From Penium margaritaceum (taxonomy: Eukaryota; Streptophyta; Zygnematophyceae; Desmidiales; Peniaceae), in assembly GCA_023375785.1 (NCBI GenBank), contig SZWC01000088.1:477608-541607 (forward strand): 64,000 bases of DNA, in the 5' to 3' direction. Position numbers and translations under genes: made by a program. Shown piece by piece: positions 45,536 to 55,572 of the stretch (position 1 is its first letter; each line of letters opens with the position of its first letter). The notes beneath the pieces were generated by a model. The model was given only the letters and a program-made list of their open reading frames with translations. It had not been told where the DNA came from and made no database searches.

Positions 45536-45907
45536 GGTCGAGACCCGGACACTTGGTGCATCGCACCAGTGTCACGAGGAGACCATGTGATCGTGTGTCT
45601 TAGTGTGTCGCTTTACTATGTGTGGCATGTGCATCCGAGCTGTTGGTCGAGACCCGGACACGTGGTGCATTACACCCATGTTACGAGGAGATCCTCCCTT
45701 GATCCTGTGTTTGGATGATGATACCATTGAGTTGGATTGCTCGTAGCGGTCGAGATCCAAGCCCTGGTACCGCCAGTGTCACGAGGAGACCATCTTGTCC
45801 TCTGACATGTGCATGACATGTATGTGTGTGTGTGTGTGCATGTGCATCATTGCTATCATGGTCGAGACCCAGACACTTGGTGGGCTGTGCCAGTGTCCAT
45901 GGAGACC
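45536..45907 (+). repeat. Array of four hairpin motifs in element D
   Basis: Copies at 45536-45584, 45645-45694, 45748-45791 and 45860-45907, about 105 bp apart. Each opens GGTCGAGAYCC and closes near GAGGAGAYC. Copy 1 folds as ACACTTGGTGC with GCACCAGTGT; others keep pairing with changed bases (CACGTGGTG with CACCCATG; CTGG with CCAG). Two further copies lie in each LTR (40515-40564, 40660-40708; 46260-46308, 46405-46453). It does not match the hammerhead, HDV or twister ribozyme cores as I know them. Function unknown. Confidence 0.75.
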
Positions 45908-46043
45908 TTAGATGGATAGCAGATGAGTGTGTGTGTGTGTATGTCTGTGAGAGTTGACTCATTCATGTTATGACTTGCCATACATTGTTGTTCCATGCCT
46001 TCGTTCATTCGTTCTGGCGTGGACGGCTATGTCAGCCAGTGAG

Positions 46044-46711
46044 TGTTGGTTTGTGTGGCTTCCACCCGTCACGACCGCCATTGCTAGTTTACCGATATAC
46101 CCACATTCGGGGTATATGGCAGAGGAGGACGTGACGACACAACGGGCCTCCGAACTGCACGGAGACTTCTCCAGCACCTACGATAGCGCCGGCGAGACGC
46201 GGTCGGTGCATTCCGGTAGCCCTGTGGGCTTGTCGGGAGTTAGGAGAGTTTTCTTGGTGGGTTGAGACCCGTGCACCCGGTGGACTACATCGGTGCGACG
46301 AGGAGACCCGATGGCTATTGTGGGGCTTCCGGTGTTCGGAAAGCCGTGTGTGATGTCTAGACGCTGATTCTGAGATTTTCTGGCATTATTCCTATTTTCT
46401 CGGTGGTCGAGACCCGGGTACTCGGAGAGCTGTTCCAGTGCCTCGAGGAGACCATCGTTATTGTTATTGTGGTGTACGCAGTGTGTTCTCCCTGCTGACC
46501 CGTTTGGGCTCAGCGGGGATGATGGGGCCTGGTGCGGCTAGCTGCCGGCGCCCCTACTTAAGCCCGCTAAGGGCTCATTTGTAATCTCTCCTTGTTCTTT
46601 ATATTCAGCGTTCCAGACTTAGCCGAATTCTTGCCGCCTTGCATCGCACTCACACACAGAGCTTATGTTTGTTTTTGCATGGGCCTACATGCCCTGAAAT
46701 TATTTCCAATT
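46044..46711 (+). repeat. Element D 3' LTR
   Basis: 668 bp, partner of 40299-40966. The bases before it (GTCAGCCAGTGAG) are a poor polypurine tract compared with the CATGGGGGAG of A, B, C and E. Confidence 0.88.
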
Positions 46712-46875
46712 CACACAAAGAGAGAGCACGTCACAGAACAGCAAGACGTACAGGACTCGCATCAACTAGGTGCATCATGTGAGCGCAGCCGACCAACAAC
46801 ATGCACAGCCGCTTTGAACATGCCATTGCTAAGAGCTTTAGTAAGGAAGTCTGCAAGCTGCTGAGGAGTGTCGAC

Positions 46876-49110
46876 CTAGACCACCTGAACTTCTCCAGCA
46901 GCAATGGGCTCACGTACAAAGTGATGCTCGATGTTGATGTGCTTTGTGCGAGAGTGATGCATGCCATCGTGCTCAGCGATTGCCTTTGCACTTTGGTTGT
47001 CACAGCGCAGAGTAATGCAACGGATGGGGACACGCAGTTGTTGTAACAGGCGGGACAGCCACACAGTCTCACACGTACCTGCATCGAGTGCCACGTACTT
47101 AGCCTCATTGGAGCTTCGAGCAACACAACCCTGTTTATCACTTTTCCAAGAGACAACAGTCCCACCAACAAGAAAGACGTAGCCAGTACGGCTACCAGCA
47201 TCCGTGTCATGCGCCCAGTCACTGTCTATGTAACCGTCTACCACCACAGACGGCTGTGCACGATAGAACAGTCCCACACGTACACTGGACAACGCGTAGC
47301 GGATCACACGAAGTGCCGCCTCGAGATGTCTCTGACGTGGCTGTTGGGAGAAGTGGACAAGGAAGTTGACCGAGAAGGTAACGTCCGCCCGAGTGGTGGT
47401 ATCGAGATACACGAGGAAGCCGACCACACTGAGGTAATCAGTGACATCAACAATCTCCCCCAGCTGAGTTGGATCGAGTGACTTCAGCAGGCGCTGACCT
47501 GCCGGAGTCATCGGTGTGGAAGCAGTGGGAATGTCAGCAAGCAGAGAAGCAAAGCGCTCCCCCAGTGTGCAAATGTACGCAGCCTGGTGTACGTGCAGAG
47601 TGCGACGCTGGCGGTCACGCTCAAGTTCCATGCCCAGGAAAACACGTGCAGGACCTAGGTCCTTCATCCTGTAGGCAGACTGCAGTAAGTTCTTCACGGA
47701 ATGGACAGCTGTGAGGCTGGGTGAGGCGATGAGCAGATCGTCAACGTAGACAAGGATGGCCACAAATAGCTCGGAGGGGGCACTCAAGAAGAGTGCCGGA
47801 TCAATCGTGCTGCGACGGTAACCACCTCGCTCAAGGGTGGAGGAGATCTCCATGTTCCAACAGCGCGGTGACTACTACAACTCGTAGAGGTCTTTGTGCA
47901 GTCGCCACACCTTGTTTGTGCCATCGGTAAAGCCAGGTGGCTGGATCATGTAGATCTCCTCATTGAGCTTTCCATGCAGGAAAGCATTGTTGACGTCCAT
48001 CCGCTCCAGCTCGCAGTCATGCTGGGAGTCGAGACTCAACAGTGCTCGAGTAGTGGTGTACCTCCCGACCGGTGCAAAGGTCTCATCAAAGTCAATCCTT
48101 GGAATCTGGGAAAAGCCTTTGGCCGTGAGTCGGGCCTTGTACCAGTCGATTTTCCCATCGGGCTTCAGCTTGCGCCGAAGTACCCACCGGGCAGAGACTG
48201 CCTTGCGGCCAGCCGGGAGGTCCACAAGCTCAAAAACTCCATGCTCTCGGAGGGCTGTGAGCTCCTCTCGCATGGCCTTCTCCCAGAGTTCAGCATCAGC
48301 TGCCTCACGAGCCTGCCGGACAGTGGTAGGTTCGGGAGGAAGGGCAGAGAGCCCTGAGGCTGCGAAGCATGATGCAACGTACTCGGCGACGGGAGTCTCT
48401 AGGGCACTGTAAAACTCATGGGCTACGAGAGCGTAGCCGATTGCTGAGTTGGGATGCATGACGTTAACAGACAGGCCAAGTGCATCAAGGCATGTGGGCC
48501 GCACCGAGGGGCCAGCTACGAAGGAGGAGGCGCTGGAGCGTGTGACTCGCTGTGTGGACTGAGGAGCTCTGGATGAGTCGATAGAGACAGACTCAGCAGG
48601 TGTCCCAGAGGAGCGGGAGCACCCACGGGAGGACTGAGAGGGCTGAGAAGGGGGGAGGGCGCGAAGCCTTCTCCCACGAGTGTAGGGCTCATGCTCAGAG
48701 GCCACAGTCCGAGGTGGGTCACCTATAATCATGTCAACTACCGGAGGAGACTCAGAGGACGAGTCAGGGGATGAGTCGGGAATAGAGTGGACGGGGGATT
48801 GTGTGTGAACAGGCACCGAGTGGGGGGCATCGGCACCGCCAGAGGACGGCTCAGACGACACGGAGTATGAGTAGGACTGTGACGCTGCAGACTCAGAAGA
48901 GGCAGGGGAGGACGAGGACTCCGAGGAGGAGTCCTCGTCTACAACGTCTGTGTTGGGGGCACACTCAGATGCCGTGTGAGAAGGAGAGGAGAACGCACGG
49001 AGATCGGAGGCTGGAACAGACACACCCCCCCCAAGCCAACGGAGTGAGGATAGAGAGGAAAAGGGAGGGACATGGGCCAGATCACGGGGAAAGACATCCT
49101 CGAAGAACAA
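46876..49110 (-). pseudogene. Element C RT and RNase H region
   Basis: Minus strand: integrase tail and a long Ser/Pro/Glu linker (~48.5-49.1 kb), RT (FELVDLPAGRKAV, WVLRRKLKPDGKIDWYKARL, ETFAPVGR; YVDD at about 47.74 kb) and RNase H (SDWAHDTDAGSRTGYVFLVG, ALDAGTCETVWLSRLL; 46.9-47.25 kb). It most resembles element A among those here. Part of a broken element. Confidence 0.88.
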
Positions 49111-49149
49111 GGCGTCACGGGACTCAATGACACAAGAGCGGTCAGAGTC

Positions 49150-51060
49150 CTAGAAGCGCCATGCTTTGGACATGGCGAAGACACCAAGGAAGGTGCAAAG
49201 ATGAGCACGGGGGCTTAGTTTGCCATCACGAGCATCGTCCGGCAACCAGACGGCAGCGACACAACCCCAAACATGAGCGAGACGGAGATCAGCACGACGA
49301 CTGTACCAACGCTCACAGGGAGTAACGTGATGAGGGAGGGGACCGTGGGGGACACGGTTCCACACCCAGGTCATGTAAGACATGGCCTCAAAAGAGAAGA
49401 CATGGGAGAGAGAGGACTCGCCGAGGAGAGTGCGGACACCGTCAGCAAGAGTGCGGTTCCAACGTTTAGAGACGCCGTTCTGCTGGGGTGTGTATGGAGC
49501 CGAGGATTCCATACACACCCCGCGAGATGTCAAGAAGCGGGCAGTGGGACCCATGAATTCTCCACCACGGTCACAGCGAAAGACCTGGAGACGACGACCT
49601 CAGGCCAGTTCGGCCTGAGGAGGCCAGGTCTCAAGCGTGGGAGAGACATCACTCTTTTTCCAAAGGGCAAACACCCAGCGCATGCGAGAAAAATCATCGG
49701 TGAGACAGAGGACGTAGCGACAAACATCCCCGAGAGCGTCATGGGAAAGAGGTTCCATGAAGTCCGCATGCAAGAGGTTAAGGGGGTGAGACGTGCGGGA
49801 CTCAGAGGTGGAAAAGGGGGGACGGTGCATTTTGCCCTGGGCACAGTCAAGACAGTCAGTGGGACAAGGAGCAGGGAATGTGTCGGTGTCAAGACCATGA
49901 GTTGGCTTGTCCCGGAGCAAGGTATCAACGGCAGCAGTGTGAATGTGGCAGAGACGGCGATGAAGCAACTGTGCATGTGCCGGAGTGAGAGAGCGTGCTA
50001 CGTGAACAAGAGCAGTAGTGGCAGGGAGTGGTGCAAAGGACGGCACACGGTACAAGCGATCACAACGAGTGCCACGCAGAAAGACACGACCAGTGGTACG
50101 ATGCAACACGGATGTATTGCCGCAGCTGGAGGAGAAGTCCATGCCCTGGTCGTTGAGGTTCGTGACAGACAGCAGACTGAGCTCAAGAGCAGGCACGTAC
50201 AAAACATCATGCAGAAAGAGCTCCCCCCCAGGGCCAACAAATTGGACAACCCCAACTCCCTGGACAGGAAGAAGCTGACCAGAGCCGGTGCGGACAAAGC
50301 GGACGGAGCCCACTGGGCTCAGAGAAACGAATGCGGAACGACAAGAGGTCATGTGGTGAGTGGCCCCTGAATCAAGGATCCAGAAGCCGCTCGCTACACA
50401 GACAGATGAAGGATCACAACTCATCGCGGCGGCAGCAGAGCTAGGAAGAAGGCGCTGACCACATGCAACCAGACAACGAGGAAGACTGTAAGACTGCCAG
50501 TGCTCAATCCACAGAACATCCACTAGGGAGTGACCCTGAACATGACCGGGTGACGGACCATGAAGGGACGAGTCATCAGCACACGCAAGTACCCCCAAGG
50601 CTGAACGCACACTCTCACCTCCGTGATCACGGAGGTGTCGTTGGTAGACGGCATGGGAGAGGGCGGAGTCCAGCTGACGGGCGTCCTCCGATGGGCCGGT
50701 GATGACTACGCCAAGAGAGGGGCGCTGAGGTGCGAAGGTGGGCGACACCCACGGTGGAGGAGAGTAGAATCCAGACGGGGGCCTGAAGTAGACGGGGCCG
50801 CCAAGTCCAGGAGGCCAGCCCCAGGGTGGGAGTGGAGATGGCGACGTAAGGACAGTGCTGTAAGCAGCAGCCGTCGAAGAGGAGGAGGAAGTGTGTCTGA
50901 CGTATACGGTGGAGGTGGAGGAGCGAGAGGAACCTCCACTGGATCCTCTGGAGCGAGCCCAATGGGCACGCATGGCTGAGGCGCGGCGGGCATCGTCAAG
51001 AGGTGCTGGGCACTTGGGTGCAGCATGACCAGTGATGGCGCAGTTCCAACACGTGACAGT
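49150..51060 (-). pseudogene. Element C zinc knuckle, protease and integrase region
   Basis: Minus strand: CCHC knuckle (CWNCAITGHAAPKC; ~51.01-51.06 kb), protease (DSGATHHMT; ~50.36 kb), GAG-pre-integrase (HRRLCHIH ... CLDCAQGKMH; ~49.8-49.95 kb), integrase core and C-terminus (LTDDFSRMRWVF; NGVSKRWNRT; YMTWVWNR; 49.15-49.75 kb). Part of a broken element. Confidence 0.87.
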
Positions 51061-51145
51061 GCTGGAGGATGAAGCTGAGGATGAAGTACCATCAGAGCCA
51101 CGACCCTTGCCACCCCTGCCTTGGCCACCCCCCCCCCCCCCCCCC

Positions 51146-51232
51146 NNNNNNNNNNNNNNNNNNNNNNNNNNNNNNNNNNNNNNNNNNNNNNNNNNNNNNN
51201 NNNNNNNNNNNNNNNNNNNNNNNNNNNNNNNN
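51146..51232. other. Assembly gap (87 N) in a G/C homopolymer
   Basis: Flanked on both sides by long C runs that encode poly-Gly on the minus strand. Homopolymer length is unknown. Confidence 0.95.
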
Positions 51233-51928
51233 CCCCCCCCCCCCCCCCCCTGAGGTACCTCCTTGGCCTTTACCTTTGCCACCCCCCCCACCTCGGCCAC
51301 CCCCTTGAGAAACGAGAGATGTGGCTGTAGTGGTGGGAGTGGTGGTGGATGATGATGCAAGAGCAGAGGAGGTGGAGGAAGGGAGGGCAGTGGTGGCTGC
51401 CGCAACGGCCACACGGTGAATGCGTTTGTTCTGCATTGCATTCCACCAGTCCGTCAGGCGTTGAGAGGTGAACTCCCACAAGGCACCAATGGTAGGGGGT
51501 GCATCAACTGGAACAGGTATGGCAGCCAGGCGTTCAAGCTCAGTGGCCTTCACCTCCCGGAAGATGTCACCGAGTTCAAGAATAAGGCCGTTAACAATAG
51601 AAAGAACAGCAGGGAGCTGTCCTGGGGCGGCCTTACCAAGGTCGCATAGTAGTCGCAAACTGCGAGCGCAGTAGGCATCGGCGGTTTCGTCAGCACGCAT
51701 GGAGAGCGTGCTGAATTGGACAGTGAGCACGCTCTGAGCAGCGTGGCCAGTCACTGTCGTACGCCTCTTGATTAGTATGTAGGCACCAATAGGGTCAGCA
51801 GGGGTGCGGCGTGCTGTGTCCGCGTTGTAGGACCCGATCTCGTCTGTGAGATCATTGGGTCCACCACGAATGAGAGCATGAATAGCGCGTGCAGACTCAG
51901 AATCAACAGGCACGAAACTTTGGTTAGC

Positions 51929-52386
51929 AGAGGGGTTTGGCTCATGGTAGTATTCCCAGAGCTGCTCCCCCTGCACCCAGGCACTGAAGCGGACCTCCCA
52001 GGAGTGAAAGGTTAGGTTAGAAGTGAAGTGGGGTGGGTTTGAGTCAAAGTCAGGCTTGCGTTGCACTGATGGGGCGAGTGCCTTGGCTGCGGCTGTGCCA
52101 GTGGCGGCGGCGATTGCGAGAGGATCAGAGGAGGATGAGCCAACAGTAGCGGATGCGNAGAGGGGTTTGGCTCATGGTAGTATTCCCAGAGCTGCTCCCC
52201 CTGCACCCAGGCACTGAAGCGGACCTCCCAGGAGTGAAAGGTTAGGTTAGAAGTGAAGTGGGGTGGGTTTGAGTCAAAGTCAGGCTTGCGTTGCACTGAT
52301 GGGGCGAGTGCCTTGGCTGCGGCTGTGCCAGTGGCGGCGGCGATTGCGAGAGGATCAGAGGAGGATGAGCCAACAGTAGCGGATGC
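51929..52386 (-). repeat. Assembly duplication in element C gag (~228 bp twice, joined by one N)
   Basis: The segment starting AGAGGGGTTTGGCTCATGG and ending GCGGATGCG appears twice, the copies meeting at a single N (52157). Same signature as at 28.6 kb, hence a contig-joining error. Confidence 0.87.
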
Positions 52387-52792
52387 GGAAGCGGGGGAAG
52401 TGGAGAATGCAACAGCAATGCTAGCAGACTGTGTGGTGCGCAAGGTGGGCTGAAGACAGTTAAGAACCAAATCAGCAATGTGATCTGCAAAAGTTTCTTG
52501 GTCAGCCTGTTCTGCACGCAGCTTGTCCTCAGCGGCGCGCTGTGCAGCCAGCGCGGTCTAAAGGGCAGCGCGCTCACGTTGCAACTCAGCCTGCAAGGCT
52601 GCGTATTGGTCGTCGTTGACTGGCATGTTGCCAGTGACGCAACTCTGCCAAGAGAAATTCGGCAGAGTTTTCCCAGCCCAGTGGGCGTGGGAGATGTGTG
52701 ATGGGTGCGTGGAAGTCGGTTGCAAGGCAACAACCTGGTCACACAAGACACATCAACACAGGAAAGGGCAGAAAGAGAGGGAGAGACCAAGC

Positions 52793-53383
52793 TCAACAAG
52801 CGCTGCGGCGCAATGAGAACAGTGGCGAAAGAGCGGCCACAATTGAGGAGGCGACCACTGCAACAGCAGCCGAGGCGGAGAAGATGAGGCAGGCTACTCC
52901 TATAAACGCTGCAGCTGACAGGATGGAGACGGCTGCAGCAGTCAAAACCAGCAGCTGAATGTGGTGTGTCACCGAAGCTGAAGATGAGGACAAGGAAGAT
53001 AGCTGTGAGGTGGAGATGTGGATGGAGTCAACAACGCTGGAGAGTGCTGTGGCCACTACAGCTGCTGCTGATGCGACTGCGTCTGCTGCAGCAGCAATCT
53101 GGGTCACCACGTTGACAGCTGCAGCCGCTAAGGGTCCCTGATTAACTGCAGCCAAGGTGTAGATCTCAACAGCCCTGCCAGCGGCAGTGCTGGCTGGTGC
53201 ACGTGTGGCACGTGCGGTAGCTGCAAATGTGGACGCAACAGCAGCACTGGACACAAGCGCAGCCTGGAGGACAGACAGAATGTTAGGTGATGGGGATAAC
53301 GATGAATTTGCAGCTGATGTAGTTGGAGATGCAGCACGGTGGGACGGGTGTACCTGTGATGCTGATGCCGCTGAGGGCGGCAC
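52793..53383 (-). CDS. Element C upstream accessory ORF (Ala/Ser-rich, hydrophobic C-terminus)
   Basis: 196 codons upstream of gag. Ser/Pro-rich start, Ala/Ser helix-like middle, then hydrophobic stretches (LLVLTAAAVSILSAAAFIGV, AVAVVASSIVAALSPLF). Related to 3643-4290 of element A: ASTFAATARATRAPASTAAG against ATFAAAARASRAPASTSVG, then VEIYT against TEVYT. The match extends over most of the length despite the age of both elements. Function unknown; possibly a membrane protein. Confidence 0.6.
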   Translation of the reverse strand: MPPSAASASQVHPSHRAASPTTSAANSSLSPSPNILSVLQAALVSSAAVASTFAATARATRAPASTAAGRAVEIYTLAAVNQGPLAAAAVNVVTQIAAAADAVASAAAVVATALSSVVDSIHISTSQLSSLSSSSASVTHHIQLLVLTAAAVSILSAAAFIGVACLIFSASAAVAVVASSIVAALSPLFSLRRSAC

Positions 53384-53461
53384 TGAGCCACGAGCAACGG
53401 CACGTCGATGCTGCTGGCGCGTCCTATGGGATACGGGTGGGCTTACCGGTGTGTGTAGAGG

Positions 53462-54337
53462 TCAGTGGTCACGTGGTGGCGTCGTAGTTGGCTCGTTCTG
53501 CGCCGTCGGGGAGTCGTCGGAGGCGGACTGGCAGTGGGCTGCGTAGTCCCGCGCGTCCGCCCACTCGTAGTAGTCAACGGGATTGTAATCCTCTCCGAGG
53601 TGATAGCCCGGACTGCTGCGACGCACCCTCGACCACACCTCCCTCTCCGCCCGCTCCTTGTAGTATGCAAGCTCTCTGTCGATGCGAGCATGCTCACGTG
53701 CGGCCGTGGGAGACGTAGGGATCGGCTCGGTGTCGGGAGGAGACGCCACTGCGACAAGTGCCTGGCTGCCCGGAGGGCAGCCTGAAGTGCCAAGAGGTGC
53801 ATGGAAGAGACGTCGACTGGTGCGATGGCAGTGGAAGCACCACGTAAACCACGGGTGCGGAGTGCGTTGTTGCGAGAAATGCACGAGAGGCCGGCGGGAG
53901 ATGAGTGTGGCGGGCTGTGCTGTCACGTGGTGGCACCGGTGGGCGTGTGGAGGCCGAGAGTTGGCGGTGTGCGTAAGGACAGCGGTGAAGCTGCACCAGC
54001 CCTTTGCACAGGAGCAGCGCCCCTCGTGAACCACGGGAGCAGAACGTGCTGCTGCGAAGAGAAAGCACCATGTGAGCCACGGGTGCGGAGTGTGCTGCTG
54101 CGAGAAGTACACGAACAGCCAGTGGACGATGCGTGCGGCGGGCAGTGCTGCCACGTGGTGGCACCGGTGTGCGTGTGGAAGCCGAGAGTCGGCGGTGTGC
54201 AAAAGGATGGCAGTGAAGCTGCGCCAATCCTTTGCACAGGAGCAGCGCCCCTCGTGAACCACGGGAGTGGAATGTGCAGCTGCGAAGAGAAAGCACGTGT
54301 GGCTGCCGGAGACAGCCGCTGCTATCGATGCAGACAC
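53462..54337 (-). CDS. Element C leader ORF with 76-residue His/Cys-rich repeats
   Basis: 291 codons on the minus strand, first ORF after the primer site. Two 76-residue units match closely (CFLFAAAHSTPVVHEGRCSC and CFLFAAARSAPVVHEGRCSC starts; HAHRCHHV inside; FSQQHTPHPW/FSQQRTPHPW end). They arise from a 228-bp DNA tandem repeat. The C-terminal ~90 residues differ: a charged segment (REHARIDRELAYYKERAERE, then YHLGEDYNPVDYYEWADARD). No known family recognised. Whether it is translated is unknown. Confidence 0.45.
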   Translation of the reverse strand: MSASIAAAVSGSHTCFLFAAAHSTPVVHEGRCSCAKDWRSFTAILLHTADSRLPHAHRCHHVAALPAARIVHWLFVYFSQQHTPHPWLTWCFLFAAARSAPVVHEGRCSCAKGWCSFTAVLTHTANSRPPHAHRCHHVTAQPATLISRRPLVHFSQQRTPHPWFTWCFHCHRTSRRLFHAPLGTSGCPPGSQALVAVASPPDTEPIPTSPTAAREHARIDRELAYYKERAEREVWSRVRRSSPGYHLGEDYNPVDYYEWADARDYAAHCQSASDDSPTAQNEPTTTPPRDH

Positions 54338-54420
54338 GTGGTGGCCCTGTCAGAAGTGCAGAGGTCGAGGCTCGGTGGAGTGCGAGAGGACGAGGACGGC
54401 GGAGAAGTGCCGGTCCGGTG
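53840..54420. repeat. 228-bp tandem repeat in element C leader
   Basis: About 2.5 units; for example CCTTTGCACAGGAGCAGCGC starts at 54001 and again at 54229. The unit length is a multiple of three, so the frame is kept. The third unit is partial. Confidence 0.85.
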
Positions 54421-54571
54421 GATGCAGTGTTAGGTGCTGCACGATGCAGTAGCCGATGTTGTGGCTCCCGCCTGCCACGGTCATGGGTGGTTGCTTGCGC
54501 GGGATCACCCGCCACGCTGAAGTGGCCCAATAAGGACCCATGACTGTAGGTAGGAGGAGTGGGTCCCCCTT

Positions 54572-54583
54572 GCTCTGATACCA
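54572..54583 (-). other. Element C primer-binding site
   Basis: Minus-strand TGGTATCAGAGC, exact initiator tRNA-Met match, three bases from the 5' LTR. Confidence 0.93.
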
Positions 54584-54586
54584 GTA

Positions 54587-55174
54587 TGTAGCAGCGGCTA
54601 CGGAGCAAGCATGAAAGCAGGCAAGTAGGCAAGCGAGAGATGGGGTGACACCATGGATCGGGGGAAACTCACTTTCACACAAGTGACAAGAAGTTAGTGA
54701 GTAACAAGCGAACGAGGTGGTCAGTACTGGTTGACTGGGCCACCCACGCGAGGTGCTCGACGTGGGGCCCGGACGCCACCCGGGGATCGCACCCGACCCT
54801 GGAGCGAGCGAGCTCCAGGCGGTTGCTCACATGCCGGTACAAACCGAACATGTGGTCCCCAAGGATCAGCAACCCGGTTTACCACCCTAAGTACATGCAA
54901 GTGTGTGACAACTCAACCAAACCACGGGCATGCAATTCTACAAATGTGTCCCCCATTTTGCTATTCGAGTCAGGTCTAAACTGAGGCTCATGAAAAGGTT
55001 GGTGGTGTGATCACCACTTGGTAGTCAGTTGGTGGCACCACCAATGAGCAGCTCATACTGTGTCACATTCTTGCACCTGAGAGCCTCAGTCCAGCTTAAT
55101 CACCTGTAGTGATGATGTGAGTGTGTGTGGAGAGACAAGAGGGTACTTGCGTGTGTCACCGACCATAACCAACA
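54587..55174 (-). repeat. Element C 5' LTR
   Basis: 588 bp, partner of 39675-40261, followed by the CCCAT target duplication. Confidence 0.92.
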
Positions 55175-55179
55175 CCCAT

Positions 55180-55572
55180 CTGCGTGTACGGCTGGTTGTG
55201 ACCAGTCGACCGTATCCATGCCCCTGCACATCCCTGATGTGAACCCAACTGGCAGTGGGGCAGCATGTTGGAGACTTGCTAAGGCCCTTTTACTTTTGGA
55301 AGGACAGACGAGTACCCACGATGTCCAAATTTGAAGCTGTCATGCTCGCATGTACTGAAATAGGAACTGGATGCCCGGACCACTTGAATATGGAATCGCG
55401 TATCCAGCTTCCGGCGAAACAAAGACAGCATACCTGAGTCCGGTGTTTTAGGCACAGTATACGGCGAGGTGAAACTTTTACAACACGTACCCATATGGAA
55501 ACTCAGGCATTATTTGCGCTTGGCCAAACACGACCCTGCTACGGAACAATAACGAAAAGCACACGTCATTGT
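55180..55572. other. Host spacer between C and E
   Basis: About 390 bp without a recognised gene. Together with 39557-39669 it formed one continuous stretch before C inserted. Confidence 0.5.

Larger units (their letters stand above)
40299..46711 (+). mobile_element. Non-autonomous LTR element D, nested in C
   Basis: A 6.4-kb element with 668-bp LTRs and an exact initiator tRNA-Met primer site, opposite in orientation to C. Its interior has a GCA-rich leader, a GC-tract region, a gag-like zinc knuckle and two further ORFs, but I find no protease, integrase, RT or RNase H motif. It would need enzymes from another element. CACAC lies at 40294-40298 and 46712-46716, the probable target duplication, though the left side is CA-rich so chance is possible. 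LTR divergence is about 6-7% by eye. Confidence 0.85.
51092..52470 (-). pseudogene. Element C gag region
   Basis: Minus-strand UBN2-type gag (FHSWEVRFSAWVQGEQLWEY, IKRRTTVTGHAAQSVLTVQF, CDLGKAAPGQLPAVLSIVNG) ending in a Gly-rich nucleocapsid segment interrupted by an assembly gap. The N-terminal part falls in the duplicated stretch at 51.9-52.4 kb, so its true length is shorter than drawn. Confidence 0.82.
39675..55174 (-). mobile_element. Copia element C, full-length but broken, carrying D
   Basis: Outer LTRs of 587-588 bp, flanked by CCCAT at 39670-39674 and 55175-55179. Total span 15.5 kb, of which 6.4 kb is element D. Minus-strand order: 5' LTR, primer site, two leader ORFs, gag, protease, integrase, RT, RNase H, polypurine tract, 3' LTR. 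The LTRs differ at about 4% of sites by eye. The pol region has several breaks. One gap (51146-51232) and one assembly duplication (51929-52386) lie inside it. Confidence 0.92.

Noticed and set aside
45536-45907. Hammerhead, HDV or twister ribozyme in the D repeats
   Set aside because: None of the conserved core sequences I know for these classes is present in the copies.
45536-45907. CRISPR array
   Set aside because: Repeats diverge inside, spacing is ~100 bp, there are no cas genes, and the setting is a eukaryotic retroelement.
49273-50370. 365-codon plus-strand frame across C pol
   Set aside because: Antisense shadow of the integrase-protease region; no recognisable motif in its own sense.
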